This document shows positions 29,642 through 44,320 of a stretch of DNA of 64,000 nt, in pieces. Source of the DNA: Herbaspirillum sp. SJZ106 (GTDB lineage: Bacteria > Pseudomonadota > Gammaproteobacteria > Burkholderiales > Burkholderiaceae_D); NCBI RefSeq assembly GCF_006715495.1, contig NZ_VFNI01000004.1:1-64000 (forward strand), given 5' to 3'. The notes below the pieces were generated by a model. That model had not been told where the DNA came from, did not search any database, and was given only the letters and a program-made list of their open reading frames with translations. A program made the position numbers and the translations under genes. Numbering within the stretch: position 1 is the stretch's first letter; every line of letters begins with the position of its first letter.

Positions 29642-29977
29642 TCAGCCGCAGGCCAGCTTGATGATGACCTTGCCGGGGTCGGTGTGGATATTGAGACGCC
29701 TGGGGTTGAAGTCCATGGTGGCGGCGTCGCCGGGACGCAGGACACGCACATCGGATGCGCCCGACTCTTGCATGGCTTGGCGTTCGATATAGCCGCTGAT
29801 ATTCTGGCCGATCAGATAGTCGACCTTGGCGGCATCGCAGCCGGCACTGCTGTCGGCGTCATGCGGCTTGGGCTCCTGGGAGGCGCTGCAGGCAGCCAGC
29901 AAGGCGGCCAGCGCGAGCGGGGAAAGCAGGGAAAGCAGGGAAAGCAGGAAAAGCCGGGCGGCACGGGGAAAGGCCAT
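29642..29977 (-). CDS. Lipoprotein with peptidase inhibitor I78-like domain
   Basis: A 111-residue protein with a lipoprotein signal peptide: basic start, hydrophobic core and lipobox LLAAC, giving an acylated Cys at about residue 29. The mature part reads CDAAKVDYLIGQNISGYIER and DFNPRRLNIHTDPGKVIIKLACG, which matches the I78 inhibitor family (conserved Gly-Gln and RxNxxxD motifs, two Cys). These small proteins inhibit serine proteases in vitro, and a periplasmic or outer-membrane location is expected. Runs of AGGGAAAGC repeats lie within the signal-peptide coding region. A shared hairpin separates it from trxB. Confidence 0.75.
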   Translation of the reverse strand: MAFPRAARLFLLSLLSLLSPLALAALLAACSASQEPKPHDADSSAGCDAAKVDYLIGQNISGYIERQAMQESGASDVRVLRPGDAATMDFNPRRLNIHTDPGKVIIKLACG

Positions 29978-30003
29978 GTTTTTCCTTTCTGTTGATAAAA
30001 AGC

Positions 30004-30038
30004 AAAGCCGGTAGAAGCACTGGGCTCCTACCGGCTTT
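30004..30038 (-). terminator. Intrinsic terminator of trxB
   Basis: An 11-bp perfect stem, AAAGCCGGTAG and CTACCGGCTTT, with a 13-base loop lies about 40 bases after the trxB stop codon. On the minus strand it is followed by a T-rich stretch. It can also act on plus-strand transcripts. Confidence 0.75.
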
Positions 30039-30079
30039 TGGATGAGCGGCCGCTCCGCTAGTTCAGCGCTGGCGAAAGT

Positions 30080-31382
<1,303 letters not shown>

Positions 31383-33713
31383 ATGTCGAAGACGAGTCAA
31401 GCCCATATCCGCAACACCAAAGCGCCGGCCCCGCCGATGCCCAACCGCCTGGTGCGGCTGATTTCCGAAGCGCGCTGGCTGGCGCTGACCGCGCTGCTGG
31501 TCTATCTGGTCTTGATCCTCCTGACGTACTCCAAGACCGATCCGGGCTGGTCGGTGGCCAGTTCGGTGCCGCGCGCGGCCAACTGGGGCGGCCGCGTGGG
31601 CGCCTGGGTGGCCGACCTGATGCTGTACATCTTCGGCCTGTCGGCCTGGTGGTGGTGCGTGCTCCTGGGGCGCTCGGTCTGGAGCGGCTATCGCCGCCTG
31701 TCCAACCGCTTCCTGGTGGAAAAGGAAGCCGAGCCCGAACACCGGCAGGAACCGCTGATCCGCGCTATCGGCTTCGTCTTCATGATGACCGGCAGCCTCG
31801 GCATCGAATTCACCCGCATGCATCGCCTGGCGCCCAAGCTGCCGCATTCCCCCGGCGGCGTGCTGGGCGAGATGATCGGCACGGCGGTGCAGCCGACCTT
31901 CGGCTTCACCGGCGCCACCTTGCTGCTGCTGTTGCTGTTCGGGCTGGGCTTTTCCCTGTTCTTCCATGTGTCGTGGCTGGCGGCGGTGGAGCGCATCGGC
32001 GGCGCCATCGAGGATGGCTTGCTATGGGTGCGCAATTTCTTCGCCGCGCGGGCCGACCGCAAGGCCGGCGCCGAAGCCGCCGTCAAGCGCGAGGAAGTGG
32101 TGGTGCAGGAGCGCGCCAAGATCGTCGAGGCGCCGCCGATCCGCATCGAGCCGCAGATCGTCGAGGTGCAGAAATCGGATCGCGTGCAGAAGGAAAAGCA
32201 GACCAGCCTGTTCGACGACAGCAATACCGACCTGCCGCCGCTCTCCCTGCTGGATGAAGCGCCGCCGGCGCAGCAGACAGTGTCGGTCGAGACGCTGGAA
32301 TTCACTAGCCGCCTGATCGAGAAGAAGCTCTCGGACTTTGGCGTCGAGGTCAAGGTGGTCGCGGCCTATCCGGGCCCGGTGATCACCCGCTACGAGATCG
32401 AACCGGCCACCGGCGTCAAGGGCAGCCAGATCGTCAACCTGGCGCGCGACCTGGCGCGTTCGCTGTCGCTGACCTCGATTCGCGTGGTGGAAGTCATCCA
32501 GGGCAAGAATTACATGGGCCTGGAGCTGCCCAATCCCAAGCGCCAGATCGTGCGCCTGACCGAGATCCTCGGCTCCAAGGTCTACAACGACAGCCACTCC
32601 AGCCTGACCGTGGCGCTGGGCAAGGACATCGCCGGCAACCCGGTGGTGGCCGACCTGGCCAAGATGCCGCACTTGCTGGTGGCCGGCACCACCGGCTCGG
32701 GCAAGTCGGTGGGCATCAACGCCACCATCCTGTCGCTGCTGTACAAGTCCACGCCCAAGCAGGTGCGCCTGATCCTGATCGACCCCAAGATGCTGGAACT
32801 GTCGATCTACGAAGGCATCCCGCACCTGCTGGCGCCGGTGGTGACCGACATGCGCCAGGCCGGCCACGCACTGAACTGGGCGGTGGAGGAAATGGAGCGC
32901 CGCTACAAGAAGATGTCCAAGCTGGGCGTGCGCAACCTGGCCGGCTACAACCAGAAGATCATCGATGCCGACAAGCGCGGCGAGAAGATCCCCAATCCGT
33001 TCAGCCTGACCCCGGACGCGCCGGAGCCGCTGGAGCAGCTGGAAACCATCGTCATCATCATCGACGAACTGGCCGACCTGATGATGGTGGTGGGCAAGAA
33101 GGTGGAAGAACTGATCGCCCGCATTGCACAGAAGGCGCGCGCGGCCGGCATCCACCTGATCCTGGCCACCCAGCGCCCGTCGGTGGACGTGATCACCGGC
33201 CTGATCAAGGCCAACGTGCCGACCCGCATCGCCTTCCAGGTATCGTCCAAGATCGACTCGCGCACAATCCTCGACCAGATGGGCGCGGAAACCCTGCTGG
33301 GCATGGGCGACATGCTGTACATGCCGCCCGGCACCGGTTTGCCGGTGCGCGTGCACGGCGCTTTCGTTTCCGACGATGAAGTCCACCGCGTGGTGGATCA
33401 CCTCAAGGCCCAGGGGGAACCGAATTACATCGAAGGCATCCTAGAGGGCGGCGTGCTGGAAGATGCCGAGGGCGGCAGCGGCGCCGGAGCGGGCGCCGGC
33501 GGCGGCGAGAGCGATGAACTCTACGACCAGGCCGTGGCGGTGGTGCTGAAGAACCGCCGCGCCTCGATCTCGCTGGTGCAGCGCCACTTGCGCATCGGCT
33601 ACAACCGCGCCGCGCGCCTGCTGGAGCAGATGGAGCAAAGCGGCGTGGTATCGACCATGCAGTCCAACGGCAACCGCGAGATCCTGGTGCCGGCGGGCAA
33701 TGACGCCGACTAA
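31383..33713 (+). CDS. ftsK: DNA translocase FtsK
   Basis: A 776-residue septal DNA pump that coordinates chromosome segregation with division. Four N-terminal membrane helices (about 32-49, 75-95, 126-143 and 176-196) are followed by a short charged linker. The motor domain has Walker A GTTGSGKS near 434-441 and Walker [12 protein letters not shown]. The C-terminal gamma domain (about 705-770, [17 protein letters not shown]) reads the KOPS polarity sequences. The linker is short compared with the E. coli protein, as usual in betaproteobacteria. It is followed directly by lolA. Confidence 0.95.
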   Translation: MSKTSQAHIRNTKAPAPPMPNRLVRLISEARWLALTALLVYLVLILLTYSKTDPGWSVASSVPRAANWGGRVGAWVADLMLYIFGLSAWWWCVLLGRSVWSGYRRLSNRFLVEKEAEPEHRQEPLIRAIGFVFMMTGSLGIEFTRMHRLAPKLPHSPGGVLGEMIGTAVQPTFGFTGATLLLLLLFGLGFSLFFHVSWLAAVERIGGAIEDGLLWVRNFFAARADRKAGAEAAVKREEVVVQERAKIVEAPPIRIEPQIVEVQKSDRVQKEKQTSLFDDSNTDLPPLSLLDEAPPAQQTVSVETLEFTSRLIEKKLSDFGVEVKVVAAYPGPVITRYEIEPATGVKGSQIVNLARDLARSLSLTSIRVVEVIQGKNYMGLELPNPKRQIVRLTEILGSKVYNDSHSSLTVALGKDIAGNPVVADLAKMPHLLVAGTTGSGKSVGINATILSLLYKSTPKQVRLILIDPKMLELSIYEGIPHLLAPVVTDMRQAGHALNWAVEEMERRYKKMSKLGVRNLAGYNQKIIDADKRGEKIPNPFSLTPDAPEPLEQLETIVIIIDELADLMMVVGKKVEELIARIAQKARAAGIHLILATQRPSVDVITGLIKANVPTRIAFQVSSKIDSRTILDQMGAETLLGMGDMLYMPPGTGLPVRVHGAFVSDDEVHRVVDHLKAQGEPNYIEGILEGGVLEDAEGGSGAGAGAGGGESDELYDQAVAVVLKNRRASISLVQRHLRIGYNRAARLLEQMEQSGVVSTMQSNGNREILVPAGNDAD

Positions 33714-33781
33714 GCGGGGACAAGGCGGCGGGCCAAGAGTGGCCGCCTACCTTGTTGCGCAACTGTAAGAACGGAAACGAT

Positions 33782-34516
33782 ATGAACAATCCCAGGCATC
33801 CCTTGTTTGAAGGAATCGAACGCCGCGGCCGGGCACCAGCCCGGGCGCGCGCCATCAACCTGCGCCGCATCCTCGTGGCGGTTTCGCTGTCGGCGCTGGC
33901 CGTGGCCGGCGCCATCGTCTTTACCGCGCTGACGCCGGGCCGGGCCTCGGCGGCCGCGCTGGAGCAGTTCAAGCAATTCGTCGCCAGCACCCAATCGGCC
34001 AAGGGCGATTTCACCCAGCGCCTGGTGCGGAACGACAATGGCGCGGCCAAGGTGGTGAACACGTCCAGCGGCGCTTTCGTGTTCTCGCGCCCGGGGAAAT
34101 TCATCTGGACTTACCAGAAGCCCTATGAGCAGGTGATCCAGGCCGACGGCGAAAAGCTGTTCATCTACGACAAGGACCTGAACCAGGTCACCACCAAGAA
34201 ACTGGGCAATGCGCTGGGCTCTTCGCCGGCGGCGATCCTGTTCGGCAGCAACGACCTGGAAAAGAATTTCACCCTGAAGGAATCGGGCGTCAAGGATGGC
34301 GTGGAGTGGCTGGAGGCGGTGCCCAAGAGCCGCGACACCACTTTCGACCGCATCGGCATCGGCTTCAGGAACGGCATGCCGGTGGCGATGGAGCTGCACG
34401 ACTCCTTTGGGCAAGTCTCGGTGCTCAGTTTCGACAGCTTCGAGAAGAATCCGCCGCTGAAGGTCAACAGCTTCACCTTCACCATCCCCAAGGGGGCGGA
34501 CGTATTCAACAACTGA
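33782..34516 (+). CDS. lolA: Outer-membrane lipoprotein carrier protein LolA
   Basis: A 244-residue periplasmic chaperone that ferries lipoproteins from LolCDE to LolB. The N-terminus is longer than usual: about 30 basic residues precede the signal-peptide hydrophobic core ([17 protein letters not shown], about 31-47), with probable cleavage after RASA. The mature part has the LolA pattern [19 protein letters not shown] and [19 protein letters not shown]. The ATG at 33782 is chosen over an in-frame ATG at 33752; GGAAACGAT precedes it. It lies 68 bases after ftsK, probably co-transcribed, and ends in a very strong hairpin. Confidence 0.9.
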   Translation: MNNPRHPLFEGIERRGRAPARARAINLRRILVAVSLSALAVAGAIVFTALTPGRASAAALEQFKQFVASTQSAKGDFTQRLVRNDNGAAKVVNTSSGAFVFSRPGKFIWTYQKPYEQVIQADGEKLFIYDKDLNQVTTKKLGNALGSSPAAILFGSNDLEKNFTLKESGVKDGVEWLEAVPKSRDTTFDRIGIGFRNGMPVAMELHDSFGQVSVLSFDSFEKNPPLKVNSFTFTIPKGADVFNN

Positions 34517-34545
34517 GCAACGACCGGATTGTCGCAGCTCCATGA

Positions 34546-34579
34546 AAAAGCCCCGCAAGTGTGAACTTGCGGGGCTTTT
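34546..34579. terminator. Bidirectional terminator between lolA and fdxA
   Basis: A perfect 15-bp stem (AAAAGCCCCGCAAGT and complement) with a GTGA loop. A runs on one side and T runs on the other let it stop transcription from both converging genes. Confidence 0.9.
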
Positions 34580-34598
34580 CCGTGCATGGCCGGGAGGC

Positions 34599-34940
34599 TT
34601 AGTCGCCGTCGGCCATTTTCAGCAGCGGCAGCTTGTCCTTCACGTCCTTCCACTGCGCGTGGTCGGCCATCGGCGCCTGTACCTTGGTAATGGGCTTCCA
34701 GCCGGGATGCTTGGCCAGCCTAGCATTGAGGTCTTCGAAATGCGCCAGCGCCACCGGCAGGTCGGTGGCGTTATAGATGGCGCCGACCGGGCATTCCGGC
34801 ACGCACATCGAGCAGTCGATGCAGCCATCCGGGTCGATGGCCAGGAAGTTCGGCCCTTCGACGAAGCAGTCCATCGGGCAGACGCTGACGCAATCGGTGT
34901 ACTTGCACTGGATGCAGGAATCGGTAACGACAAAAGGCAT
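34599..34940 (-). CDS. fdxA: Ferredoxin FdxA (3Fe-4S/4Fe-4S)
   Basis: A 113-residue seven-iron ferredoxin. Cluster ligands are Cys9, Cys17 and Cys50 for the 3Fe-4S cluster and Cys21, Cys40, Cys43 and Cys46 for the 4Fe-4S cluster, with an extra Cys12 and Cys25 as in Azotobacter-type FdI. The C-terminal extension (from about residue 60) is typical of the proteobacterial FdxA group. I use the ATG at 34940, where the protein begins MPFVVTDSC; the frame extends to 34967. It is cytoplasmic, and its electron partner is not defined by context. Confidence 0.92.
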   Translation of the reverse strand: MPFVVTDSCIQCKYTDCVSVCPMDCFVEGPNFLAIDPDGCIDCSMCVPECPVGAIYNATDLPVALAHFEDLNARLAKHPGWKPITKVQAPMADHAQWKDVKDKLPLLKMADGD

Positions 34941-35129
34941 GGGATTCTGGAGCGGGCAGGGTGACAACTTGCGCGGACCGGCCGCGCGGCGAACCGGTAT
35001 TTTAACCGCTAAGCGGAAACGCGCGCCCGGCGCCTGTCGGGGCCACGTCGCGGTGCGCGTACTTGACTCTGCGTTAGACTACTGCCTTTGGCGGCCGATC
35101 TACCTGCCGCCGCACCGACTGATTTCAAG

Positions 35130-38523
<3,394 letters not shown>

Positions 38524-38550
38524 CCGGGACTGGTGGGATATCGATGGAGC

Positions 38551-38582
38551 ACGGCCGACCTGTAATGGGTCGGCCGTTTTTA
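38551..38582 (+). terminator. Intrinsic terminator of serS
   Basis: ACGGCCGACC and GGTCGGCCGT form a perfect 10-bp stem with a 7-base loop, then a T run. It lies 28 bases after the serS stop codon. Confidence 0.85.
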
Positions 38583-38643
38583 CATTGGCGTTGCCGTCAT
38601 GGCGGGTGCAGGGCCGGTGAAAACGTTCTCGCCGGCGGCGTGG

Positions 38644-40527
38644 CTAGCCGCCGTCATTGAGTGCCCAGGAGAACGCCATCGGGATGCGGCGTTCGATGAA
38701 CAGGCTGTTGCCGGGCGTCTTCTTGGCCTGTTTCTTGGCCCGGGTCGCTGCCGAGGCGATCTGGTGCGGCGAGGAGTACTGGGCGGGTTCGATCTTCACC
38801 GCCCCCAGGGAAATGCTCACCAGCGGATGCAGCACGCGGTTGCCCTGGCGGTCTTCGCTGAAATAGCCGCCGCGTTCGCGGTCTTCGTCGTAATAGAAGG
38901 CGCCGGATTCGGCGGTGAAGTTGTCCAGCATGGCGCGGCAGCGCCTTTCCCAGTCCTCGCTTTGGAACATGATCAGGAAGTCGTCGCCGCCGATATGGCC
39001 GATGAAGTCATGCTGCGGGTCGCAGCCTTGCTGCAGGATGCGGCCGGTGAGCTGGATCATGTCGTCGCCCTTGCGATAGCCGTAGACGTCGTTGAAGGGC
39101 TTGAAGTGGTCCAGGTCGCAATAGCAGATGCAGAACTCGACCCCGCTTTGCAGCAGGTATTCGATGTGGTCGTTGATCGGCACGTTGCCCGGCAACTGGG
39201 TCAGCGGGTTGGCGTGGCGTGCGGCGTCGATCTGCATCTGGGTGATTTCGCGCAGCAGGTCGTGGCCGGTGCCCAGGCCCACGTACTGGCCGCGGTCGGT
39301 GATGATGAAGCCGTTGGACAGGTGGTGCGACTCGGCCTGCACCAGCAGGTTGGACAGGTCCTGCAGGCTGGTGTCCTGCTCGGTCAGGATGGGGTTGGGA
39401 TCCATGAAGAAGGCGCAGGACTTCTTGCCGTAGAGCTCGCGGCCGTACAGGCGGGCGAAGCGCTCGACCATGCTGTAGCGGTTGATCAGGCCGATCGGCA
39501 GGCCGTTGCTGACCACCGGCAGCGCCTGCAGTTGCGGATCGTTGACGAACATGTCGTAGGCGTGGTCGTTGGTGATTTCCGGCGTGACGTAGCGGGTTTC
39601 GCGCAGCAGCTTGAAGACGGTGGCGCTGCGCTTGCCGGGACCGTATTTGTTGGCCGCCAGCGGCACCTTGTCGCGGCGCAGGGTCTTGGTGACATCTTCC
39701 GAGATCGATACCGGCGGCTCGGCCATCGGGCGGGCAATGTGGTAGCCCTGGCCGCAGGCGATGCCGAGGTCGCGGATGGTCAGCAATTCGGCCTGCGACT
39801 CGATGCCTTCGGCGATGACGATGGAGCCGGATTTCTCGGCGATCTCCTGGATCGAGCGCACGAATTGCAGCTTCATCGGGTCGTGGTTGATGCCTTGCAC
39901 GAAGTGCATGTCGATTTTGACGTACTCGGGCTGCAGCTCGGACCACAAGCGCAGGCTGGAGAATCCTTCTCCGAGATCGTCGATGGCGATCTGGAATCCC
40001 ATGTCGCGGTAATGCATGGCGGCATTGCGCAGCAGGGCGTAGTCATAGGTCGGTTCGTTTTCGGTCAGCTCGATGATGATGCGCTGCGGGTTGACGCCCA
40101 GGTTCTCGAGGTAGCGCAGGGTTTCGCCCTGGATCGCCTCGGGCTGCATCAAAGCCCCGGGGGTGACGTTGAGGAACAGGTTGCCGGGCAGGCCGGATTG
40201 GGCGAAGCGGGTCAGCACGATATGCCGGCACAGGTATTCCATCTGTACCGAGAGGTTGTGCGTGCGCGCCACCTTGAACAGGGCCAGCGGGGAGTGCAGC
40301 GGGGTGTTCGAGGGCCCGCGGATCAGGCCTTCGTAGCCGAGGATCTCGCCATTGCGCATGCGTACGATCGGCTGGAACAAGGCCGTCAGCTTGCGCTGGG
40401 CGATGATTTCATGCAGCAGCGACAGCATCTGGTCGTCGGCGTTCGGCGGCAGGCTGCCGGCGGCGCGGGCGATCAGCTCGGCCGCTTCGGCGTCGAGCGG
40501 AAAAGAGGCATTGGAAAGAGGCGCCAT
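38644..40527 (-). CDS. EAL-CBS-GGDEF cyclic-di-GMP protein
   Basis: A 627-residue soluble protein with domains in unusual order: EAL (about 40-275, with EGLIRG, DDLGEGFSS and KIDMHFVQ), a CBS pair (about 290-440), then GGDEF (about 455-610). The EAL signature E-x-L is kept as EGL. The GGDEF site reads GGDDF (near 512) and so departs from GG(D/E)EF, which may abolish cyclase activity. It is therefore more likely a phosphodiesterase with a regulatory cyclase-like domain. Start at 40527 (MAPLSNAS); the frame extends to 40677. The family includes E. coli-like YhjK-free, betaproteobacterial EAL-first proteins. Monocistronic. Confidence 0.8.
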   Translation of the reverse strand: MAPLSNASFPLDAEAAELIARAAGSLPPNADDQMLSLLHEIIAQRKLTALFQPIVRMRNGEILGYEGLIRGPSNTPLHSPLALFKVARTHNLSVQMEYLCRHIVLTRFAQSGLPGNLFLNVTPGALMQPEAIQGETLRYLENLGVNPQRIIIELTENEPTYDYALLRNAAMHYRDMGFQIAIDDLGEGFSSLRLWSELQPEYVKIDMHFVQGINHDPMKLQFVRSIQEIAEKSGSIVIAEGIESQAELLTIRDLGIACGQGYHIARPMAEPPVSISEDVTKTLRRDKVPLAANKYGPGKRSATVFKLLRETRYVTPEITNDHAYDMFVNDPQLQALPVVSNGLPIGLINRYSMVERFARLYGRELYGKKSCAFFMDPNPILTEQDTSLQDLSNLLVQAESHHLSNGFIITDRGQYVGLGTGHDLLREITQMQIDAARHANPLTQLPGNVPINDHIEYLLQSGVEFCICYCDLDHFKPFNDVYGYRKGDDMIQLTGRILQQGCDPQHDFIGHIGGDDFLIMFQSEDWERRCRAMLDNFTAESGAFYYDEDRERGGYFSEDRQGNRVLHPLVSISLGAVKIEPAQYSSPHQIASAATRAKKQAKKTPGNSLFIERRIPMAFSWALNDGG

Positions 40528-40984
40528 TTGGCTGATCCCGGTATGAAATTGTTCCTGAGAACCTGTCCGGAACCTCGTCGGCTGCCGCAATGCCCCCTCA
40601 GGCGGTTTGCGGCGCCGCAAAGCCGCGCCGTGCCGCCGGCCGGGCTGGGTTTTGCGCCTTGCCCCCCATCCTGACACGGCATCGGTTCGACTTCCGTGAG
40701 ATCCCGAAAAATTTCTAGTTGTGGAAAATAATTTACGGATGCTAGAAGCGATTTATGACAAGACGATGATATGGAAGCGCAAGGGCAACGTTTTTGCATG
40801 AAAAAAACTGAGGCTTGGCGTTTGACGCGGCGCTAGTCCTGCGCGCCGGGAGAAGGTGGGGCGAAAATGACGGAGCGGCAATACGCTGGGGGAAATAATT
40901 TTAGAGGGATGTTCCTTTCTTAAAAAACTTCTGCTATAGTTGCGAGCTTTGCTGCTTCACGCAGTAAATCGACCGAAGTTAACC
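40528..40984. other. Intergenic region between EAL-GGDEF gene and tRNA-Ser
   Basis: About 450 bases without a supported gene. They contain the leader of the minus-strand EAL gene and, at the right end, the tRNA promoter: TATAGT at 40935-40940 with a weak TTCCTT 17 bases upstream. The middle is GC-mixed with A-rich patches and no clear repeat. Confidence 0.4.
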
Positions 40985-41389
<405 letters not shown>

Positions 41390-43117
41390 ATGTCCTTGAC
41401 TCGACTGTTCCGGCTGATCTCCATCGCGTTGCTGATGTTGTTTTTGGCGTTGGCGGTATCGCTGGTATGGATTGAGTGGAACATCTACCGGAGCAGCACC
41501 AATACCATCCCGGCCTTGAAGCGGTTTCGTCTGGGCCTGATTGCGATGGAGCAGGTATCGATCGAGCGCGGGCCCTCCAATGCCTTCATGGGCGCACGGG
41601 ACGACGAGCGCGCGTTGCTTTACCGGCGCCTGCAGGCGGCACGGTCGGCCAGCGATGCGGCCCTGGCCGATCTGCGCACCGCCCTGGAAAAGGATCCGGC
41701 GCAACATAATTCCAGCATTCTGAAGAAGATCGGGAGGGTGCAGCAGGCCATGGGCCCGGCCCGCGCCGCAGTCGACCGCATCGGCCGGCAACCGCAGGAA
41801 AGGCGCAGCCATCCCGAGATCGTGTCCGCAGTCAAGGGCATGGTGGATGTGATCCCGATGCTGGTGCGGATAACGGGGGAACTGGTCGATACCGTCGACC
41901 TGGCCGATCCCGATTTGCGCGACGGCCTGTCGGGGGTACGCGCGGCAGCCAGCTTGCGCGAATATGCCGGGCAGGTGGGGTCTTGTTTCACTGCTGCGCT
42001 GATCACCCATCGCAGGCTCAACCCGGATGAGGTCATCGAGATCGGCCGGCTTTACGGGCGGATCGAATTGCTGCGTTCGCTGCTGGGCGCGCGGCTGGCT
42101 TCTTATTCGTCGCAGCCGCAATTCGTGCAGGGACTGGCCAATCTGGACAGGCAATATTTCGACGACGGCTTCCAGTTCATCGACCACCTTTTGCAGGTGG
42201 GCCTGAAGTCCGGGGATTACGGCATTACGCCGGCCGAACTGGCGGCGCGCTACGTGCCGCGGATGAAGGCCATCTTCGATTTGCGCGATATCATCCTGGA
42301 CGACCTGATGGCCCGGGCCGAGCACCGCAACCTGCAAGCGCGTAATTTGCTGGCCCTGGTCATCGGATTGACCATCGTTGCCTGCCTGTTCTTCCAGTTA
42401 TTGATGTACATGATCCGCAAGCGCGTGGTGAGCCCGTTGGTCGCTGCCACCGACCTGGTGGTGGGGCTGGCCGATGGCAAGCTGGGGCTGGAGATTCCCG
42501 CTGCCAGGCATGATGACGAGATCGGCGGCATGATGCGGGCATTGCGCGTGCTGAAAGAACGTATTCTTGAGCGCAACAGCCTGGCGCGCGAACGCGAAGC
42601 GCTGATCAGCCAGTTGCAGACGTCATCCAACACCGATTTCTTGACCGGTCTGTTGAACCGGCGCGCCTTTTTTTCCGATGGCGAGCAGCAGATGCGCGCG
42701 GCGCAACGTTATCGGCGCAACTTGTCGGTGGTGCTGTTCGATATCGACCATTTCAAGCGCATCAACGACAGCTACGGTCATTTGTCCGGCGACGCCGTCT
42801 TGCGTGGTGTGGCGCAAATCGCCGCGCAATTGCTGCGCAAGGTGGATGTGCTGGCGCGTTATGGCGGAGAAGAGTTCATCGTGCTGTTGCCGGAGGCGGA
42901 TATCGGCAAGGCTGAAACGGTGGCGCAGAAGTTGCGCGCGGCGCTGGAGGCGAAGGAGTTCGATCTCGATGGCGGCCAGCGCATCAGCATCAGCGCCAGT
43001 TTCGGCGTGGCGGCATTGGGTGCGGGACATAGCCTGGAGCAATTGATCAAGCTGGCCGATACCGCGCTGTATTTGGCCAAGGAGCGCGGCCGCAACCGGG
43101 TGGAAGTCAGTATTTGA
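41390..43117 (+). CDS. Membrane-bound diguanylate cyclase
   Basis: A 575-residue protein making cyclic-di-GMP. A membrane helix (about residues 8-28) precedes a periplasmic all-helical sensor (30-315) that begins with MEQVSIERGPSNAF, the style of nitrate/nitrite-sensing (NIT) domains. A second helix (about 320-340) and HAMP region (345-400) follow. The C-terminal GGDEF domain (415-573) has GGEEF near 490 and an intact DFLTGLLNRRAF start, so it should be active. The ATG at 41390 follows AAAGAA. The hairpin at 43183 ends the transcript. The ligand is unknown. Confidence 0.85.
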   Translation: MSLTRLFRLISIALLMLFLALAVSLVWIEWNIYRSSTNTIPALKRFRLGLIAMEQVSIERGPSNAFMGARDDERALLYRRLQAARSASDAALADLRTALEKDPAQHNSSILKKIGRVQQAMGPARAAVDRIGRQPQERRSHPEIVSAVKGMVDVIPMLVRITGELVDTVDLADPDLRDGLSGVRAAASLREYAGQVGSCFTAALITHRRLNPDEVIEIGRLYGRIELLRSLLGARLASYSSQPQFVQGLANLDRQYFDDGFQFIDHLLQVGLKSGDYGITPAELAARYVPRMKAIFDLRDIILDDLMARAEHRNLQARNLLALVIGLTIVACLFFQLLMYMIRKRVVSPLVAATDLVVGLADGKLGLEIPAARHDDEIGGMMRALRVLKERILERNSLAREREALISQLQTSSNTDFLTGLLNRRAFFSDGEQQMRAAQRYRRNLSVVLFDIDHFKRINDSYGHLSGDAVLRGVAQIAAQLLRKVDVLARYGGEEFIVLLPEADIGKAETVAQKLRAALEAKEFDLDGGQRISISASFGVAALGAGHSLEQLIKLADTALYLAKERGRNRVEVSI

Positions 43118-43182
43118 TGGCGGACCGGGACGCGGGCGGCCACGGGCGCTGATCTCACGAGGGGCGCAAAATATTTGGCGGG

Positions 43183-43205
43183 CCGGAGTTGACTCCGGTT
43201 TTTTT
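43183..43205 (+). terminator. Intrinsic terminator of the diguanylate cyclase gene
   Basis: CCGGAG and CTCCGG form a stem (43183-43188 with 43193-43198) with a TTGA loop, followed by seven T. The loop and right arm also contain the -35 hexamer of the next operon's promoter, so the two signals are interleaved. Confidence 0.65.
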
Positions 43206-43230
43206 GCGGCATATTATGTTCGCGCGAACA
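43189..43230 (+). promoter_or_regulatory. Sigma-70 promoter and palindromic operator of the PhyH-permease operon
   Basis: TTGACT (43189-43194), a 17-base spacer and TATTAT (43212-43217) form a near-consensus promoter. The last base of the -10 begins a perfect 14-base palindrome TGTTCGCGCGAACA (43217-43230), whose CG-centred symmetry fits a LacI-family operator. A repressor bound here would cover the transcription start. The LacI-type gene at 46840-47871 is the likely regulator. Confidence 0.7.
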
Positions 43231-43313
43231 TTGATTTTGGACGGCAGGGCGCAAGCATTCAAGAAAACCCCGCCGCGGCGGGTAGAACACGATTCCGATC
43301 AAAGGAGACAGCC

Positions 43314-44207
43314 ATGATCACGCTAGGGCAGGTTTCGCAATATCAGGACGAAGGTTGGCTGGTGGTGCCCGGCCTTCTCAACGACATCATGCGGCAGCGG
43401 ATGAAGGATGCGCTGGCGCAGTGGGTGGAGCAATCGCGCAAGGTCAGCGACCATACCGACGTATTCGATCTGGAGCGAGGCCATACCGCCGCCGATCCGC
43501 GTTTGCGCCGCATCAAGCAGCCGCACAAGAACCATCCGGTGTTTGAGGAGTTCATCCGTTCCAAGCCGGTGCTGGAAGTGCTGGAAGCCTTGTTGGGGCC
43601 GGCTTTCCGGCTGCAAAACTCCAAGCTCAACCTGAAGTCGCCGCGTTTTGGCTCGCCGGTGGAGTGGCATCAGGACTGGGCTTTTTATCCGGCCACCAAC
43701 GATGACATCCTGGCCGTGGGCGTGATGCTGGACGATACCTCGCTGGAAAACGGCGCCATGTTGGTGGTGCCGGGGTCGCACAAGGGGCCGACCTACGACC
43801 ACCATGATGCCGATGGCCGTTTCTGCGGCGCGCTCGACCCTAACCAACCCGGGCTGAATCTCGACCGGGCGGTGCCTATCGTCGGCAAGGCGGGTTCGGT
43901 CTCTTTCCACCATGTGCGGGCGATACACGGTTCGGCGCAGAATCGTTCGTCCATGTCGCGCAATTTCCTGCTCTATGAAGTTTGCGCGGCCGATGCCTTT
44001 CCGCTGATGGGCGTGCCCGATTTCGACGATTTCAACAGCCGGCTGCTGCAGGGCGAGCCGACCATCGTGCCGCGCTTTCGCGATGTGCCGGTGCGCATGC
44101 CGTTGCCGCCGGCACTGAACCAGGGGTCGATCTACGAAAACCAGTCGGCCAGCGGCAAGCGTTTCTTCGAACAGGTGGAGGTGCCGCAGCAGGCGGCCGG
44201 TACCTGA
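43314..44207 (+). CDS. Phytanoyl-CoA dioxygenase (PhyH) family Fe(II)/2-oxoglutarate oxygenase
   Basis: A 297-residue member of the PhyH family of non-haem iron oxygenases. The iron ligands are His119 and Asp121 in WHQDWAF and distal His205 in AIHGSAQNRS, with Arg211 as the likely 2-oxoglutarate anchor. AAAGGAGA is an excellent ribosome binding site. It is the first gene of an operon with a TIM-barrel isomerase-like protein and a permease, controlled by a palindromic operator, so it probably hydroxylates an imported small substrate. The substrate cannot be read from sequence. Confidence 0.82.
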   Translation: MITLGQVSQYQDEGWLVVPGLLNDIMRQRMKDALAQWVEQSRKVSDHTDVFDLERGHTAADPRLRRIKQPHKNHPVFEEFIRSKPVLEVLEALLGPAFRLQNSKLNLKSPRFGSPVEWHQDWAFYPATNDDILAVGVMLDDTSLENGAMLVVPGSHKGPTYDHHDADGRFCGALDPNQPGLNLDRAVPIVGKAGSVSFHHVRAIHGSAQNRSSMSRNFLLYEVCAADAFPLMGVPDFDDFNSRLLQGEPTIVPRFRDVPVRMPLPPALNQGSIYENQSASGKRFFEQVEVPQQAAGT

Positions 44208-44320
44208 ACCGGCCCTTGCGTTTCATTCCGGGGCGGCACATCGTCCCGGCACGAACCTGGCGCAGCCGATCCAAGCCGGCTGCGCCGGAGGGACGAACTT
44301 TTTTGCAGAGGCAAACACCC

